A stretch of DNA of 64,000 bases from an uncultured Parabacteroides sp. (lineage in GTDB: Bacteria; Bacteroidota; Bacteroidia; Bacteroidales; Tannerellaceae). Position numbers and translations under genes: made by a program. Shown piece by piece: positions 34,902 through 43,336 of the stretch. Position 1 is the first letter of the stretch. Each line of letters begins with the position of its first letter. Under the pieces are notes generated by a model. The model was not told where the DNA came from, made no database searches, and saw nothing but the letters and a program-made list of their open reading frames with translations. The stretch spans positions 1 through 64,000 of the forward strand of contig CAKUZF010000011.1 in NCBI GenBank assembly GCA_934718155.1, read 5' to 3'.

Positions 34902-36461
34902 TTAAACGCCCAAGGCTTGCTGGATGGCTCCACGAATCGCCTCGGCATCTGATCGGTTCTCCTTCAGGATCGACAGGATCAAGCTCAAATAGCTCTCCTT
35001 ATTACTGATGCCACAGATGGCGCAAAGGCGGCTTTGAGGGAGCATCCCTTTTTGATTATACACACGCAGAATCCCCGCATAGTCGCCCTGGGCGATCATG
35101 GCTTGAAACTCCGCCTTAATCTGGTTGTAGATCTCCTCCACATGAATTTGCTGCCTAATCTGCTCCACGTATCCAGCCAGCTGCTCCATGGAATAGATCT
35201 TGCGCTCCACCGTCATCTCTAAACGCTTTCGCACCTGATGCTTCGCATGAAGGATCACCTGGCTATCCAGCTCCTTCTCGAAAAGGCAGAGCACATTCTC
35301 CTTCACCTGCGCAAAGACCGCCTCCGGATCTTTCATCAGGCGGGCGGCCACCGTCTTGATCACAGGCTCAAGCATCAAGAGGTTCTCCACCTCCGCTACC
35401 TCGGGCACATAGATGTGTTGGTTGCGCAAATAGGCAATCTCCTCAGGAGTGCGGCGGTCGCGATCGACAATGCCTCGGCTCTCCAGCGTATGGAAATCCT
35501 TCAGCTGGCTGAAAGCCTTGGTCGTCTCGATCACCTTTTGGCACCCTCCCATCGGCTTCACCAAGTAATCGGGGAAGATAAAGGGATAGAGCTTGCTGTC
35601 GATGCTATTGGTGTCGGTCCCCTCGATGAAGAGAATCGGCTTCCGGCTGCCCAAGATCTCGATATAAAGCTCGTCGGGCAGGCTCTCGCTGCCCTCTATC
35701 AGCGCATAATCCCACAACTTAGCATCCGCATCGTAAGCCTTGATCCAGACACGCTGGCTATCAGGGCGGCGGGTAGCGAAATCGATATCATGCGTCAGAT
35801 AGACAAACGTGCAATCGGGTCGCAACGCCTCAATCTCGTTCCACAACTGATGCTTGATCGAATTGTGCAGCAGGGTCTCGGGCTCCTCGACAATCAACAA
35901 AGCCCCCGGGCTCGCCGAAAGCGCCGCACCCAACAGATAGAACACCAGCTTCTCGCTATCACTCATCCGAGCCGCTTCGTAAGAGCCACTCTCCTTGCCC
36001 ACCGAGATCAGCTCGATGAAGCCCTTCTTGCGAATCAACCGATTATGCGGAAACATCCGCTCCCACACCTGCTGGATCAGGTCGATCTTCGTCTGCGGCG
36101 GGAGCGCATTGGCATGCGTCTTGGCCATCTCCTTGAAATCGACTGCCGCCTCGAACTCCTCGGCCTGCAATCTCAAGATCAGCTTCTCATAGTCCGACAA
36201 GCGAGGTGTCGTCATCCGCCGCTCCAAGAGCCGGCGCAAGCGCGTAAGCTCATCGACGTCGCAATCCGTCAAAGACTCATTGCTGGAGACGAACAGGGCA
36301 CGCAAGCCCGATATCAACTCGGCATTGGGCGCATAACGAGCCAACAAGTCGCGACCGAAGGAGCTCTTACCCGCTCCATTCGTGCCGATCACGACCCAAA
36401 CCTTCGAGTCGAGCGTAACGGATTCGGCCCCGTCTATTCTATTTGGAAGTGTCAGTTTCAT
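34902..36461 (-). CDS. AAA ATPase with DUF4435 (OLD-like) C-terminal region
   Basis: The 519-aa protein has a Walker A GTNGAGKSS (26-34), an ABC-like signature region (RMSDSEKLVFYLLGAAL) and a Walker B ALLIVEEPETLLH followed by YLTHDIDFA. It then has a C-terminal half beginning LFIEGTDTNSIDSKLYPFI and VDRDRRTPEEI, which has the acidic clusters of a TOPRIM-like DUF4435 domain. This is the layout of OLD-family ATPase-nucleases, often linked to phage defence or DNA repair. It is a single gene in the GC-rich core, next to the cobalamin operon and divergent from it, with normal composition. Confidence 0.8.
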   Translation of the reverse strand: MKLTLPNRIDGAESVTLDSKVWVVIGTNGAGKSSFGRDLLARYAPNAELISGLRALFVSSNESLTDCDVDELTRLRRLLERRMTTPRLSDYEKLILRLQAEEFEAAVDFKEMAKTHANALPPQTKIDLIQQVWERMFPHNRLIRKKGFIELISVGKESGSYEAARMSDSEKLVFYLLGAALSASPGALLIVEEPETLLHNSIKHQLWNEIEALRPDCTFVYLTHDIDFATRRPDSQRVWIKAYDADAKLWDYALIEGSESLPDELYIEILGSRKPILFIEGTDTNSIDSKLYPFIFPDYLVKPMGGCQKVIETTKAFSQLKDFHTLESRGIVDRDRRTPEEIAYLRNQHIYVPEVAEVENLLMLEPVIKTVAARLMKDPEAVFAQVKENVLCLFEKELDSQVILHAKHQVRKRLEMTVERKIYSMEQLAGYVEQIRQQIHVEEIYNQIKAEFQAMIAQGDYAGILRVYNQKGMLPQSRLCAICGISNKESYLSLILSILKENRSDAEAIRGAIQQALGV

Positions 36462-36584
36462 CTTCTGATTGTTTTGTGTGCGAAGTTACACATTTCCCTT
36501 CAAACAGAATAGCATTTTACGGTTTAACGTTGCCCAGAGCCACTAAAAAGAAGAATCGAGACGGAAAGATAAGAAATATTGTCT

Positions 36585-36592
36585 TATCTTTG
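36585..36592 (+). promoter_or_regulatory. -7 promoter box of the cobalamin operon
   Basis: TATCTTTG matches TAnnTTTG exactly and lies about 10-20 bp upstream of the first conserved parts of the cobalamin riboswitch. Confidence 0.6.
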
Positions 36593-36599
36593 CCATCGC

Positions 36600-36785
36600 T
36601 TAGGTGATGGCATGTAGCCCGTCGGCTGGTGCCATAAGAGGGAATCCGGTGAGAAACCGGGACAGTGCCCGCTACTGTAAGTGCTATCAAGAGGGAAGTA
36701 CACGCTCCTAACATGTACCACTGCTCCGCAAAGGGGTGGGAAGGTCGCTTCCCTCGGCATAAGTCAGGAAACCTGCCAAGCGATG
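36600..36785 (+). ncRNA. Cobalamin (B12) riboswitch
   Basis: Conserved aptamer parts appear in order: GGGAATCCGGTGAGAAACCG (36640-36659), GACAGTGCCCGCTACTGTAA (36661-36680), GGAAGGTCGCTTCC (36739-36752) and the B12 box AAGTCAGGAAACCTGCC (36761-36777). It precedes cbiA by about 50 nt and should repress the whole biosynthesis and uptake operon when adenosylcobalamin is plentiful. No strong terminator follows, so control through the cbiA start region is likely. Confidence 0.95.
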
Positions 36786-36834
36786 TTGTTTCGGCTTCTT
36801 CCGGGGTCAGAAAGAGGCATTGAGAAGTTTAACT

Positions 36835-38160
36835 ATGTTCAGTGAGTTTTTGATTGCCGCACCCGCCTCGGGTAGCGGAAAGACAATGATTGCAAGAGGG
36901 CTGATGCGGGCATTGGCACAGAGGGGACTGCGTGTGCAACCCTATAAATGTGGGCCCGACTACATCGACACCAAGTTCCATGCCTTAGCCGCTCACCGGC
37001 CGTCGGTGAACCTGGATTGTTTCATGGCCTCCGCCCCTCACCTTAAGGCACTCTATGCCCATTACGCCCAAACCGCCGACGCCTGCGTGGTGGAAGGAAT
37101 GATGGGGCTTTTCGACGGGTACGACCGCGACCGGGGATCGGCCGCCGAGATCGCAGAGTTGCTCCAGCTGCCTGTTGTGCTGGTCGTAAACGCCCAGTCG
37201 GCCGCCTACTCCACCGCCGCACTAATCAGTGGTTTTCTGCGCTTCCGCCCTTCGCTACGTTTCGCCGGGGTATTGTTCAACAAGGTAGGATCAGCACGCC
37301 ACTTCCAAATGCTGCAAGAGGCGTGTGCCGACCTCAATGTGCCCTGCTTAGGCTACTTGCCCAAGGACAAACAGCTGGAGCAGTCGTCGCGCTACCTCGG
37401 ACTGGATTTCAGCCAAGAGGAGGCCGCGGAGACATTGGATTATTTAGCCCATCAGCTGGAAGCCCATGTCGATATAGACCGCTTGTTGCGACTGACCGAA
37501 GCGAAGCGGCCGCAAGACCAAGATCCATTCCCCGCCATCAAGCCCTTAGGCTGGCGCATCGCCGTGGCTCGCAATGCCGAATCATTCACCTTTATATATA
37601 GTCAACACCTGGATTTGCTTCGCCGCATGGGCGAGGTTCGCTTCTTCGACCCAGAGGCCGACGAGCCGCTGCCGCCCAATACCGACTTGCTCTATTTGCC
37701 GGGAGGCTACCCCGAGCAACGAGCCGAACAACTCTCGAAGGCATCCCGAACAATCGCAAGCATCCAAAGCTATATAGCGCAAGGCGGGCGGGCCTTGGCG
37801 GAATGTGGCGGAATGATCTACTTGACAAAAGGCATCCTGCAGGCAGCGGAGCCTCGCCGCATCCCGATGGCGGGAGTGATTCCCTGCTACATCACGACGG
37901 AAGCCGCCAAACGGAAGTTGAGCTTAGGCTACCGACAGTTCGTCTACAACGGGCTGACCTTGCGTGGGCATGAGTTTCACTACACGCAATTTGCCGAGGA
38001 AGCTCCACTGCCCGACTCCATCGCACAAGTGCGGAACGCCAAAGGAGAGCCAACAGCCACTCCCGTGTTCCGCCTGCGCAATCTTATCGCCAGCTACACC
38101 CACCTGTATTGGGGCGAGCTGGATATTGTCCAACTATTTCATATCGAGAAGAAAGCATGA
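36835..38160 (+). CDS. cbiA: Cobyrinate a,c-diamide synthase
   Basis: The 441-aa enzyme amidates cobyrinate at positions a and c using glutamine. The ATP-binding APASGSGKTMIARGLM is near residue 9, YKCGPDYIDTKFHA follows, and the C-terminal class I glutamine amidotransferase half has LPGGYPEQRAEQL and ALAECGGMIYLTKGI (the nucleophile Cys). A TTG at 36820 would add five residues; the ATG at 36835 is preferred. It is the first gene after the riboswitch and overlaps the next gene by 4 nt. Confidence 0.95.
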   Translation: MFSEFLIAAPASGSGKTMIARGLMRALAQRGLRVQPYKCGPDYIDTKFHALAAHRPSVNLDCFMASAPHLKALYAHYAQTADACVVEGMMGLFDGYDRDRGSAAEIAELLQLPVVLVVNAQSAAYSTAALISGFLRFRPSLRFAGVLFNKVGSARHFQMLQEACADLNVPCLGYLPKDKQLEQSSRYLGLDFSQEEAAETLDYLAHQLEAHVDIDRLLRLTEAKRPQDQDPFPAIKPLGWRIAVARNAESFTFIYSQHLDLLRRMGEVRFFDPEADEPLPPNTDLLYLPGGYPEQRAEQLSKASRTIASIQSYIAQGGRALAECGGMIYLTKGILQAAEPRRIPMAGVIPCYITTEAAKRKLSLGYRQFVYNGLTLRGHEFHYTQFAEEAPLPDSIAQVRNAKGEPTATPVFRLRNLIASYTHLYWGELDIVQLFHIEKKA

Positions 38161-38675
38161 AACAGATTTATACCCGGACAGGCGACGAAGGCATGACCAG
38201 CCTACGAGGAGGCGTGCGTGTGCCCAAAGACGACCCGCACATTGAGGCGAATGGCTGCCTCGACGAGTTGAACGCCCTTTTAGGTGTCGCACGTGCATTA
38301 CTGCCCGCCGAAGCCCAAGAGATCAACGAGCTGCTATGGGCGGTGCAACGAGAGTTGATGGTCGTCATGAGTCATGTGGCTACCCCCGCGGGACAAGTCA
38401 ACCCCAAGCCTCTGTGCACCGAGGAGCTCACCCTCCGCTTCGAGCAAGAGATCGATCGCCTCTCGGCCGAGAAGCCCGCTGGCTTCATCCTGCCCGAAGG
38501 CTCGCTCATGGTAGCCCAACTACACCTGGCACGCACCGTAGCGCGCCGAGCCGAGCGTCGGCTTTGGAGCTTGCATCGTGAAGCACCGGTCAACCCCAGT
38601 ATCATGCGATTTGTCAATCGCCTGTCAGACCTCTTATTTATGATTGCCGCAGCGCAGAAAAACAGCAAATCCTAA
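38157..38675 (+). CDS. Cob(I)alamin adenosyltransferase, PduO type
   Basis: This 172-aa four-helix enzyme transfers adenosyl from ATP to cob(I)alamin. It begins MKQIYTRTGDEGMTSLRGG, the P-loop-like ATP-binding motif of PduO-type transferases, with CLDELNALLGVARALL and ARTVARRAERRLWSL further on. The ATG overlaps the cbiA stop (ATGA), so the 48-residue longer frame starting at 38109 is not used. Confidence 0.93.
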   Translation: MKQIYTRTGDEGMTSLRGGVRVPKDDPHIEANGCLDELNALLGVARALLPAEAQEINELLWAVQRELMVVMSHVATPAGQVNPKPLCTEELTLRFEQEIDRLSAEKPAGFILPEGSLMVAQLHLARTVARRAERRLWSLHREAPVNPSIMRFVNRLSDLLFMIAAAQKNSKS

Positions 38676-38696
38676 TTAGTAAAAACAAGACATAGA

Positions 38697-39866
38697 ATGA
38701 AGAATAACCGATTCGTATACACCTATCTCCTGATAGCAGGATGCTTGATAGGGAGCAGCTGCCAATCTTCCTCAAACAAGCAGCAAAACAGCGACAGCGA
38801 AGTCGCAACTACGCAAAACAGGCTTTCCGACGAAGAGATCGCCCCTCGCTATGCCGAGGGTTACCAAGTGCGCTCCACCGCCGAAGGCATACGGCTGGTC
38901 GACATACAGAACCCCCAAGAGCCTAAGAGCACGACCTACCGTTTCGCACTTGTTCCGAGGGGCTCGAAATTAGAAGCCCCAGAGGGCTACACGCTTATTG
39001 AGACACCCATCAAGAGTTGCATTTGCATGACCTCGCTACAACTTTCCAACTTCATTGCGCTCGACGCTTGCGAGTTTGTGACAGGCGTCACCAGCACCCG
39101 CCATCTCTTCAACGAGAAAATGAACCGACAGATCAAGGAGGGACGCACGGCAAAGATTGGCATCGAAGGGAATTTCGATAGTGAAGTGGTGATGAGCATG
39201 AACCCGGATGTCATCTTCATCTCCCCCTTCAAGCGAGGCGGCTACGAACAGATGAAGGAGGTGCACCTGCCCCTCGTGCCTCACTTGGGATATAAAGAGA
39301 TGACCCCATTAGGCCAAGCCGAGTGGGTGAAGCTGATCGGCCTCTTCGTCGACAAGGAACAGGAGGCCATCCAGCTCTTCAATGGCATCGAGCAGCGCTA
39401 CTTAGACCTTAAGGCCAAAGCGGCGAAGGTAGAGAACCGACCGATCGTGTTCAGTGGAGAGATTCGAGGGGGCAACTGGTACGCAGTAGGCGGGAAGAGC
39501 TTCTTGGCACTGCTTTTCCACGACGCAGGGGCCGACTACTTCTTGAAAGACGATCCCAACTCGGGCGGCGTTACACTCGACTTCGAGACCGTTTATAGCC
39601 AAGCCGACGAAGCCGACTATTGGCGCATCATGAACAGCTACGACGGGCAGTACAGCTACGACGCCCTGAAGGCTTCGGATGCTCGCTACGCCGATTTCCG
39701 CGCTTTCCGTGAGAAGAAGGTGGTCTATTGCAACATGACGCAACGCCCCTACTACGAGCGGATGCCAATGGAACCCGACAAGGTGTTAGCCGACCTGATA
39801 CACGTCTTTCATCCAGACCTACTACCAGCTGATTATAAACCATCTTACTACGATTTATTAAAGTAG
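38697..39866 (+). CDS. Cobalamin-type ABC transporter substrate-binding lipoprotein (BtuF-like)
   Basis: The 389-aa lipoprotein has a signal peptide ending in GSSC (Cys22) and a Ser/Asn/Gln-rich linker. Its class III periplasmic-binding fold is seen in IALDACEFVTGVTSTRHLF, MSMNPDVIFISPF and FSGEIRGGNWYAVGGKSFLALLFHDAGADY. Such proteins capture corrinoids, siderophores or haem; position behind the B12 riboswitch and before a FecCD permease points to corrinoids. It is longer than E. coli BtuF (266 aa), mainly from the N-terminal extension. Confidence 0.85.
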   Translation: MKNNRFVYTYLLIAGCLIGSSCQSSSNKQQNSDSEVATTQNRLSDEEIAPRYAEGYQVRSTAEGIRLVDIQNPQEPKSTTYRFALVPRGSKLEAPEGYTLIETPIKSCICMTSLQLSNFIALDACEFVTGVTSTRHLFNEKMNRQIKEGRTAKIGIEGNFDSEVVMSMNPDVIFISPFKRGGYEQMKEVHLPLVPHLGYKEMTPLGQAEWVKLIGLFVDKEQEAIQLFNGIEQRYLDLKAKAAKVENRPIVFSGEIRGGNWYAVGGKSFLALLFHDAGADYFLKDDPNSGGVTLDFETVYSQADEADYWRIMNSYDGQYSYDALKASDARYADFRAFREKKVVYCNMTQRPYYERMPMEPDKVLADLIHVFHPDLLPADYKPSYYDLLK

Positions 39867-39872
39867 TGCTTT

Positions 39873-40910
39873 ATGAATAGACCCATCGTTCCACTGCTGT
39901 TTGGCATCAGCATCTTGATGCTGGTTTGCTTCGTGCTGAACCTCCTATTGGGTTCTGTCTCTATCCCGTTTCAAGCCATCTGTCAGATGCTGTTGGGCGA
40001 CGAGACGCAACCCGTCGTATGGCAAAACATTCTTTGGAAATCACGCGTGCCACAAGCGTTGACCGCCTTGGTGGCAGGAGCGGCACTCTCGGTGAGCGGC
40101 CTTCAGATGCAGACCGTCTTTCGCAATCCACTGGCCGATCCCTCGGTATTGGGAGTTAGTGCGGGAGCCAGTTTAGGAGTCGCTTTCGTGGTGCTCTTAT
40201 CTGGAGCCATCGGAGGCGTAGCCTTGAGCCGCTTGGGGTATTTAGGCGAGATCGCCCTCTCCATAGCCGCCGTGATCGGTTCGCTCTCCGTGTTGGCTCT
40301 CATTGCCTTTGTCTCCACGAAGGTGAAAGGCAATGTCACGCTGCTTATCATCGGCGTGATGATTGGCTATGTGGCAAATGCCATTATCGGTGTGCTGAAG
40401 TTCTTCAGCGTGGAGGAGGATATTCGTGCCTATGTGATTTGGGGCTTAGGCAGCTTCTCCCGTGTGTCGGGCGACCAAATGCTGCTCTTTGTCACGCTCA
40501 TGGCCATCCTGATCCCCCTCTCCTTCCTGCTTATCAAGACCATGAACCTACTGTTGCTTGGCAACAACTACGCACGCAACTTAGGACTCAATATCCACAG
40601 GGCCCGACTCTGGGTAATCCTCAGCGCAGGCATCTTGGTGGCCATCGTCACCGCCTACTGCGGACCGATCATGTTCATAGGCTTGGCTGTGCCCCATTTG
40701 GCCAGGGCGATCTTCCGCAGCTCCGACCATCGGGTGCTGATGCCTGCCACCGTATTGACAGGAGCCACCCTGGCTTTGGCCTGCAACCTGATCGCCCGTA
40801 TGCCGGGATTCGAGGGCGCACTGCCGCTCAACTCCGTCACCGCCTTGATCGGCGCACCGGTCGTTGCCTCCGTCCTCTTCCGCAAGCGTAAAGAAACGAT
40901 GAACGAATAA
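39873..40910 (+). CDS. Cobalamin-type ABC transporter permease (BtuC/FecCD family)
   Basis: The 345-aa permease has about ten membrane helices and the FecCD signatures WKSRVPQALTALVAGAALSVSGLQMQ, then NPLADPSVLGVSAGASLG, and GPIMFIGLAVPHLARAIFRS near the C-terminus. It starts 6 nt after the binding-protein gene and is followed 15 nt later by the ATPase gene, forming a complete importer. Specificity for corrinoids is inferred from the riboswitch-controlled operon. Confidence 0.9.
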   Translation: MNRPIVPLLFGISILMLVCFVLNLLLGSVSIPFQAICQMLLGDETQPVVWQNILWKSRVPQALTALVAGAALSVSGLQMQTVFRNPLADPSVLGVSAGASLGVAFVVLLSGAIGGVALSRLGYLGEIALSIAAVIGSLSVLALIAFVSTKVKGNVTLLIIGVMIGYVANAIIGVLKFFSVEEDIRAYVIWGLGSFSRVSGDQMLLFVTLMAILIPLSFLLIKTMNLLLLGNNYARNLGLNIHRARLWVILSAGILVAIVTAYCGPIMFIGLAVPHLARAIFRSSDHRVLMPATVLTGATLALACNLIARMPGFEGALPLNSVTALIGAPVVASVLFRKRKETMNE

Positions 40911-40925
40911 AGAATAGAACAACCT

Positions 40926-41927
40926 ATGATCCAAATTGAGAATTTATCCATCGGATACCTCTATAAGAAGCATCGCCGAGTCGTAGCGAGCGACATCAAC
41001 GCCAAGATCTACCCAGGCGAGCTGACCTGCCTCTTAGGTGCGAATGGCGTTGGCAAATCCACCCTCTTGCGCACCCTCTCCGCTTTTCAGAGCAAGCTGG
41101 CGGGAAACATCCTAATCGAAGGAAAAGAGATCGACGCTTACACCGATAAGCAACTGGCCCGAGTGATCAGCGTGGTACTGACCGAGAAGTGCGACCTGCG
41201 CAACATGCTCGTATCGGAGCTGATCGGCTTAGGACGTAGCCCCTACACGGGTTTCTGGGGCACGCTGTCCAAAGAAGACGAAGCCATCGTTGAGCAGGCG
41301 GCTCACCTCGTGGGCATCGACCACCTGTTGCGGCGCATGGTTCACACATTGAGCGACGGCGAGCGTCAGAAGGTGATGATCGCAAAAGCCTTGGCGCAAG
41401 AGACACCCATCATTTTCCTAGACGAGCCGACGGCCTTTCTCGACTTCCCCAGCAAGATCGAGATGATGCAATTGCTGCTTCGCCTGAGCCGAGAGACGCA
41501 AAAGACGATCTTCCTCTCTACGCACGACTTGGAGCTGGCGCTCCAGATAGCCGATCGCATCTGGCTGATGAGCCGAGAGAACGGCTTGACGGTAGGCACC
41601 CCCGAGGACTTGGCCCTCGACGGCAGCCTCTGCCGCTTCTTCCATCGAAAAGGCGTGCAGTTCAACCCCGACAGAGGCATCTTCGAGGTGGCTTACGACT
41701 ACACGGAACAACTGCGGCTGACGGGCGAGGGACAACGCCGAGCCATGGTTGAGAAAGCACTTCGTCGCAATGGCATCGAGTGCGTTGCCGAAGGAGAGGC
41801 ATTGCGCCGCATCTCAGTCTCACCCGATCAGATTCTGCTCGACGAACCGGGCAAAGCAACGCAGCACTTCTCCACAATCGATCAATTGATCCAAACATTG
41901 ACAAAACAAAACAACCAAAATAAATGA
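40926..41927 (+). CDS. Cobalamin-type ABC transporter ATPase (BtuD-like) with C-terminal extension
   Basis: The 333-aa ATPase has Walker A GANGVGKSTLL (about 38-48), signature LSDGERQKVMIAKAL, Walker B PIIFLDEPTAFLDFP and the switch His in LSTHDLEL. Standard BtuD/FecE ATPases are about 250 aa; here about 75 extra residues follow (from VAYDYTEQLRLTGEGQRRAM), ending Gln/Asn-rich. This extension may regulate transport or be a Bacteroidales feature. The stop overlaps the next gene by 4 nt, tying uptake to biosynthesis. Confidence 0.92.
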   Translation: MIQIENLSIGYLYKKHRRVVASDINAKIYPGELTCLLGANGVGKSTLLRTLSAFQSKLAGNILIEGKEIDAYTDKQLARVISVVLTEKCDLRNMLVSELIGLGRSPYTGFWGTLSKEDEAIVEQAAHLVGIDHLLRRMVHTLSDGERQKVMIAKALAQETPIIFLDEPTAFLDFPSKIEMMQLLLRLSRETQKTIFLSTHDLELALQIADRIWLMSRENGLTVGTPEDLALDGSLCRFFHRKGVQFNPDRGIFEVAYDYTEQLRLTGEGQRRAMVEKALRRNGIECVAEGEALRRISVSPDQILLDEPGKATQHFSTIDQLIQTLTKQNNQNK

Positions 41928-43336
41928 AACAGGGAAAGATTATCGTTGCGGGCATCGGACCCGGCAGCGAAGCAGATATCACGCCAGCGGTGATTGCCGC
42001 CATCAAAGAGGCAGACGCCGTGATTGGCTACAACTATTATTTTCAGTTCATCACCCATCTCCTTAAGGAGGGCGCTGAATGTATCGACACAGGCATGAAG
42101 CGGGAGCAAGCACGGGCAGAGCAGGCATTCCAAATGGCCAACAAAGGCAAAACCGTCTGCGTAATCAGCTCGGGCGATGCGGGCATCTATGGCATGGCCC
42201 CGCTGATCTACGAGATGAAACGAGAGACCGGTAGCGACATCGAAATCGAGGTGCTTCCAGGCATCAGTGCCTTTCAGAAGGCCGCCTCGCTGCTGGGCGC
42301 TCCCATTGGCCACGACTTCTGTGTCATCTCCCTCTCCGACCTCATGACACCTTGGGAGCGCATCGAACGACGCATCGAAGCGGCGGCTATGGCAGATTTC
42401 GTTACAGCCATCTACAATCCGAAGAGCGTAGGCCGCTACTGGCAGTTGCATCGCTTGAAGGAGATCTTCCTACAAACACGTTCGCCCGAGACCCCCGTTG
42501 GCTTTGTACGCCAAGCGGGACGCGACGAGCAGACCGTCACACGCACCACGTTGGCCGAGTTCGACCCCGAGCAGGTGGATATGTTCACCGTGGTCTTGAT
42601 TGGCAACTCACAGAGCTACCTTTGGCAGGATCGCATGATTACCCCACGGGGCTACTATGGCGAGATCAAGCAGGCGGCAAAAACGGCAGGTGTTGGCCAG
42701 GAGATCATGATCCAAAGCTTCCGCACCATCGCCAAGGAGCTGAAGCAACCCAATATTCCGTTAGACAAGAAATGGGCCCTGCTCCATGCCATCCATACGA
42801 CCGCAGACTTCGAGATGGAGCAGATTCTTTACACCGATCCCCATGCCGTTGAGACCCTCTATCATAAAATAGTAGAAGGAAAGCTGCGCACCATCATTAC
42901 CGATGTCACCATGGCGGCCTCGGGCATCCGCAAGGGAGCGTTGAGCCGACTTGGCGTGGAGGTGAAATGCTACCTATCCGACGAGCGTGTAGCCGCCATG
43001 GCACAAGAGAAGGGCATTACCCGCACCCAAGCAGGCATACGCTTGGCCGTCGAGGAGCATCCCGACGCACTGTATGTCTTCGGCAACGCACCGACAGCCC
43101 TCATCGAGCTATGCGAACTGATCCGCAAAGGGAAAGCCCAACCTGCGGGCATCATCGCCGCTCCCGTTGGCTTCGTGCACGTAAAGGAGTCGAAGTATCG
43201 GGCAAAGACCTTCACCAACATTCCTAAACTGATTGTTGAAGGGCGAAAGGGAGGCAGCAACCTGGCCGCTACGTTGGTCAACGCCATCCTTTGCTACAAC
43301 GATGCCGAACAGCTTAAACCCGGAAGAGACGTATGA
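41924..43336 (+). CDS. Fused precorrin-3B C17-methyltransferase (CbiH/CobJ) and precorrin-8X methylmutase (CbiC)
   Basis: The 470-aa protein has two enzymes. Residues about 1-250 form a SAM-dependent tetrapyrrole methylase with IIVAGIGPGSEADITPAV at the start, CVISSGDAGIYGMAPL and VLPGISAFQKAASLLGAP (CbiH/CobJ, ring contraction). Residues about 260-470 match CbiC/CobH with IHTTADFEMEQIL (conserved His), TDVTMAASGIRK and FGNAPTALIEL. Fusion of these non-consecutive steps is known in Bacteroidetes. Its start overlaps the ATPase gene by 4 nt and its stop overlaps cbiE-T by 4 nt. Confidence 0.92.
   Translation: MKQGKIIVAGIGPGSEADITPAVIAAIKEADAVIGYNYYFQFITHLLKEGAECIDTGMKREQARAEQAFQMANKGKTVCVISSGDAGIYGMAPLIYEMKRETGSDIEIEVLPGISAFQKAASLLGAPIGHDFCVISLSDLMTPWERIERRIEAAAMADFVTAIYNPKSVGRYWQLHRLKEIFLQTRSPETPVGFVRQAGRDEQTVTRTTLAEFDPEQVDMFTVVLIGNSQSYLWQDRMITPRGYYGEIKQAAKTAGVGQEIMIQSFRTIAKELKQPNIPLDKKWALLHAIHTTADFEMEQILYTDPHAVETLYHKIVEGKLRTIITDVTMAASGIRKGALSRLGVEVKCYLSDERVAAMAQEKGITRTQAGIRLAVEEHPDALYVFGNAPTALIELCELIRKGKAQPAGIIAAPVGFVHVKESKYRAKTFTNIPKLIVEGRKGGSNLAATLVNAILCYNDAEQLKPGRDV

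Noticed and set aside
35238..36512. Long plus-strand open frame opposite the DUF4435 ATPase
   Set aside because: It is a mirror of a well-supported gene with clear motifs on the other strand; the translated product is His/Leu/Arg-rich and resembles nothing.
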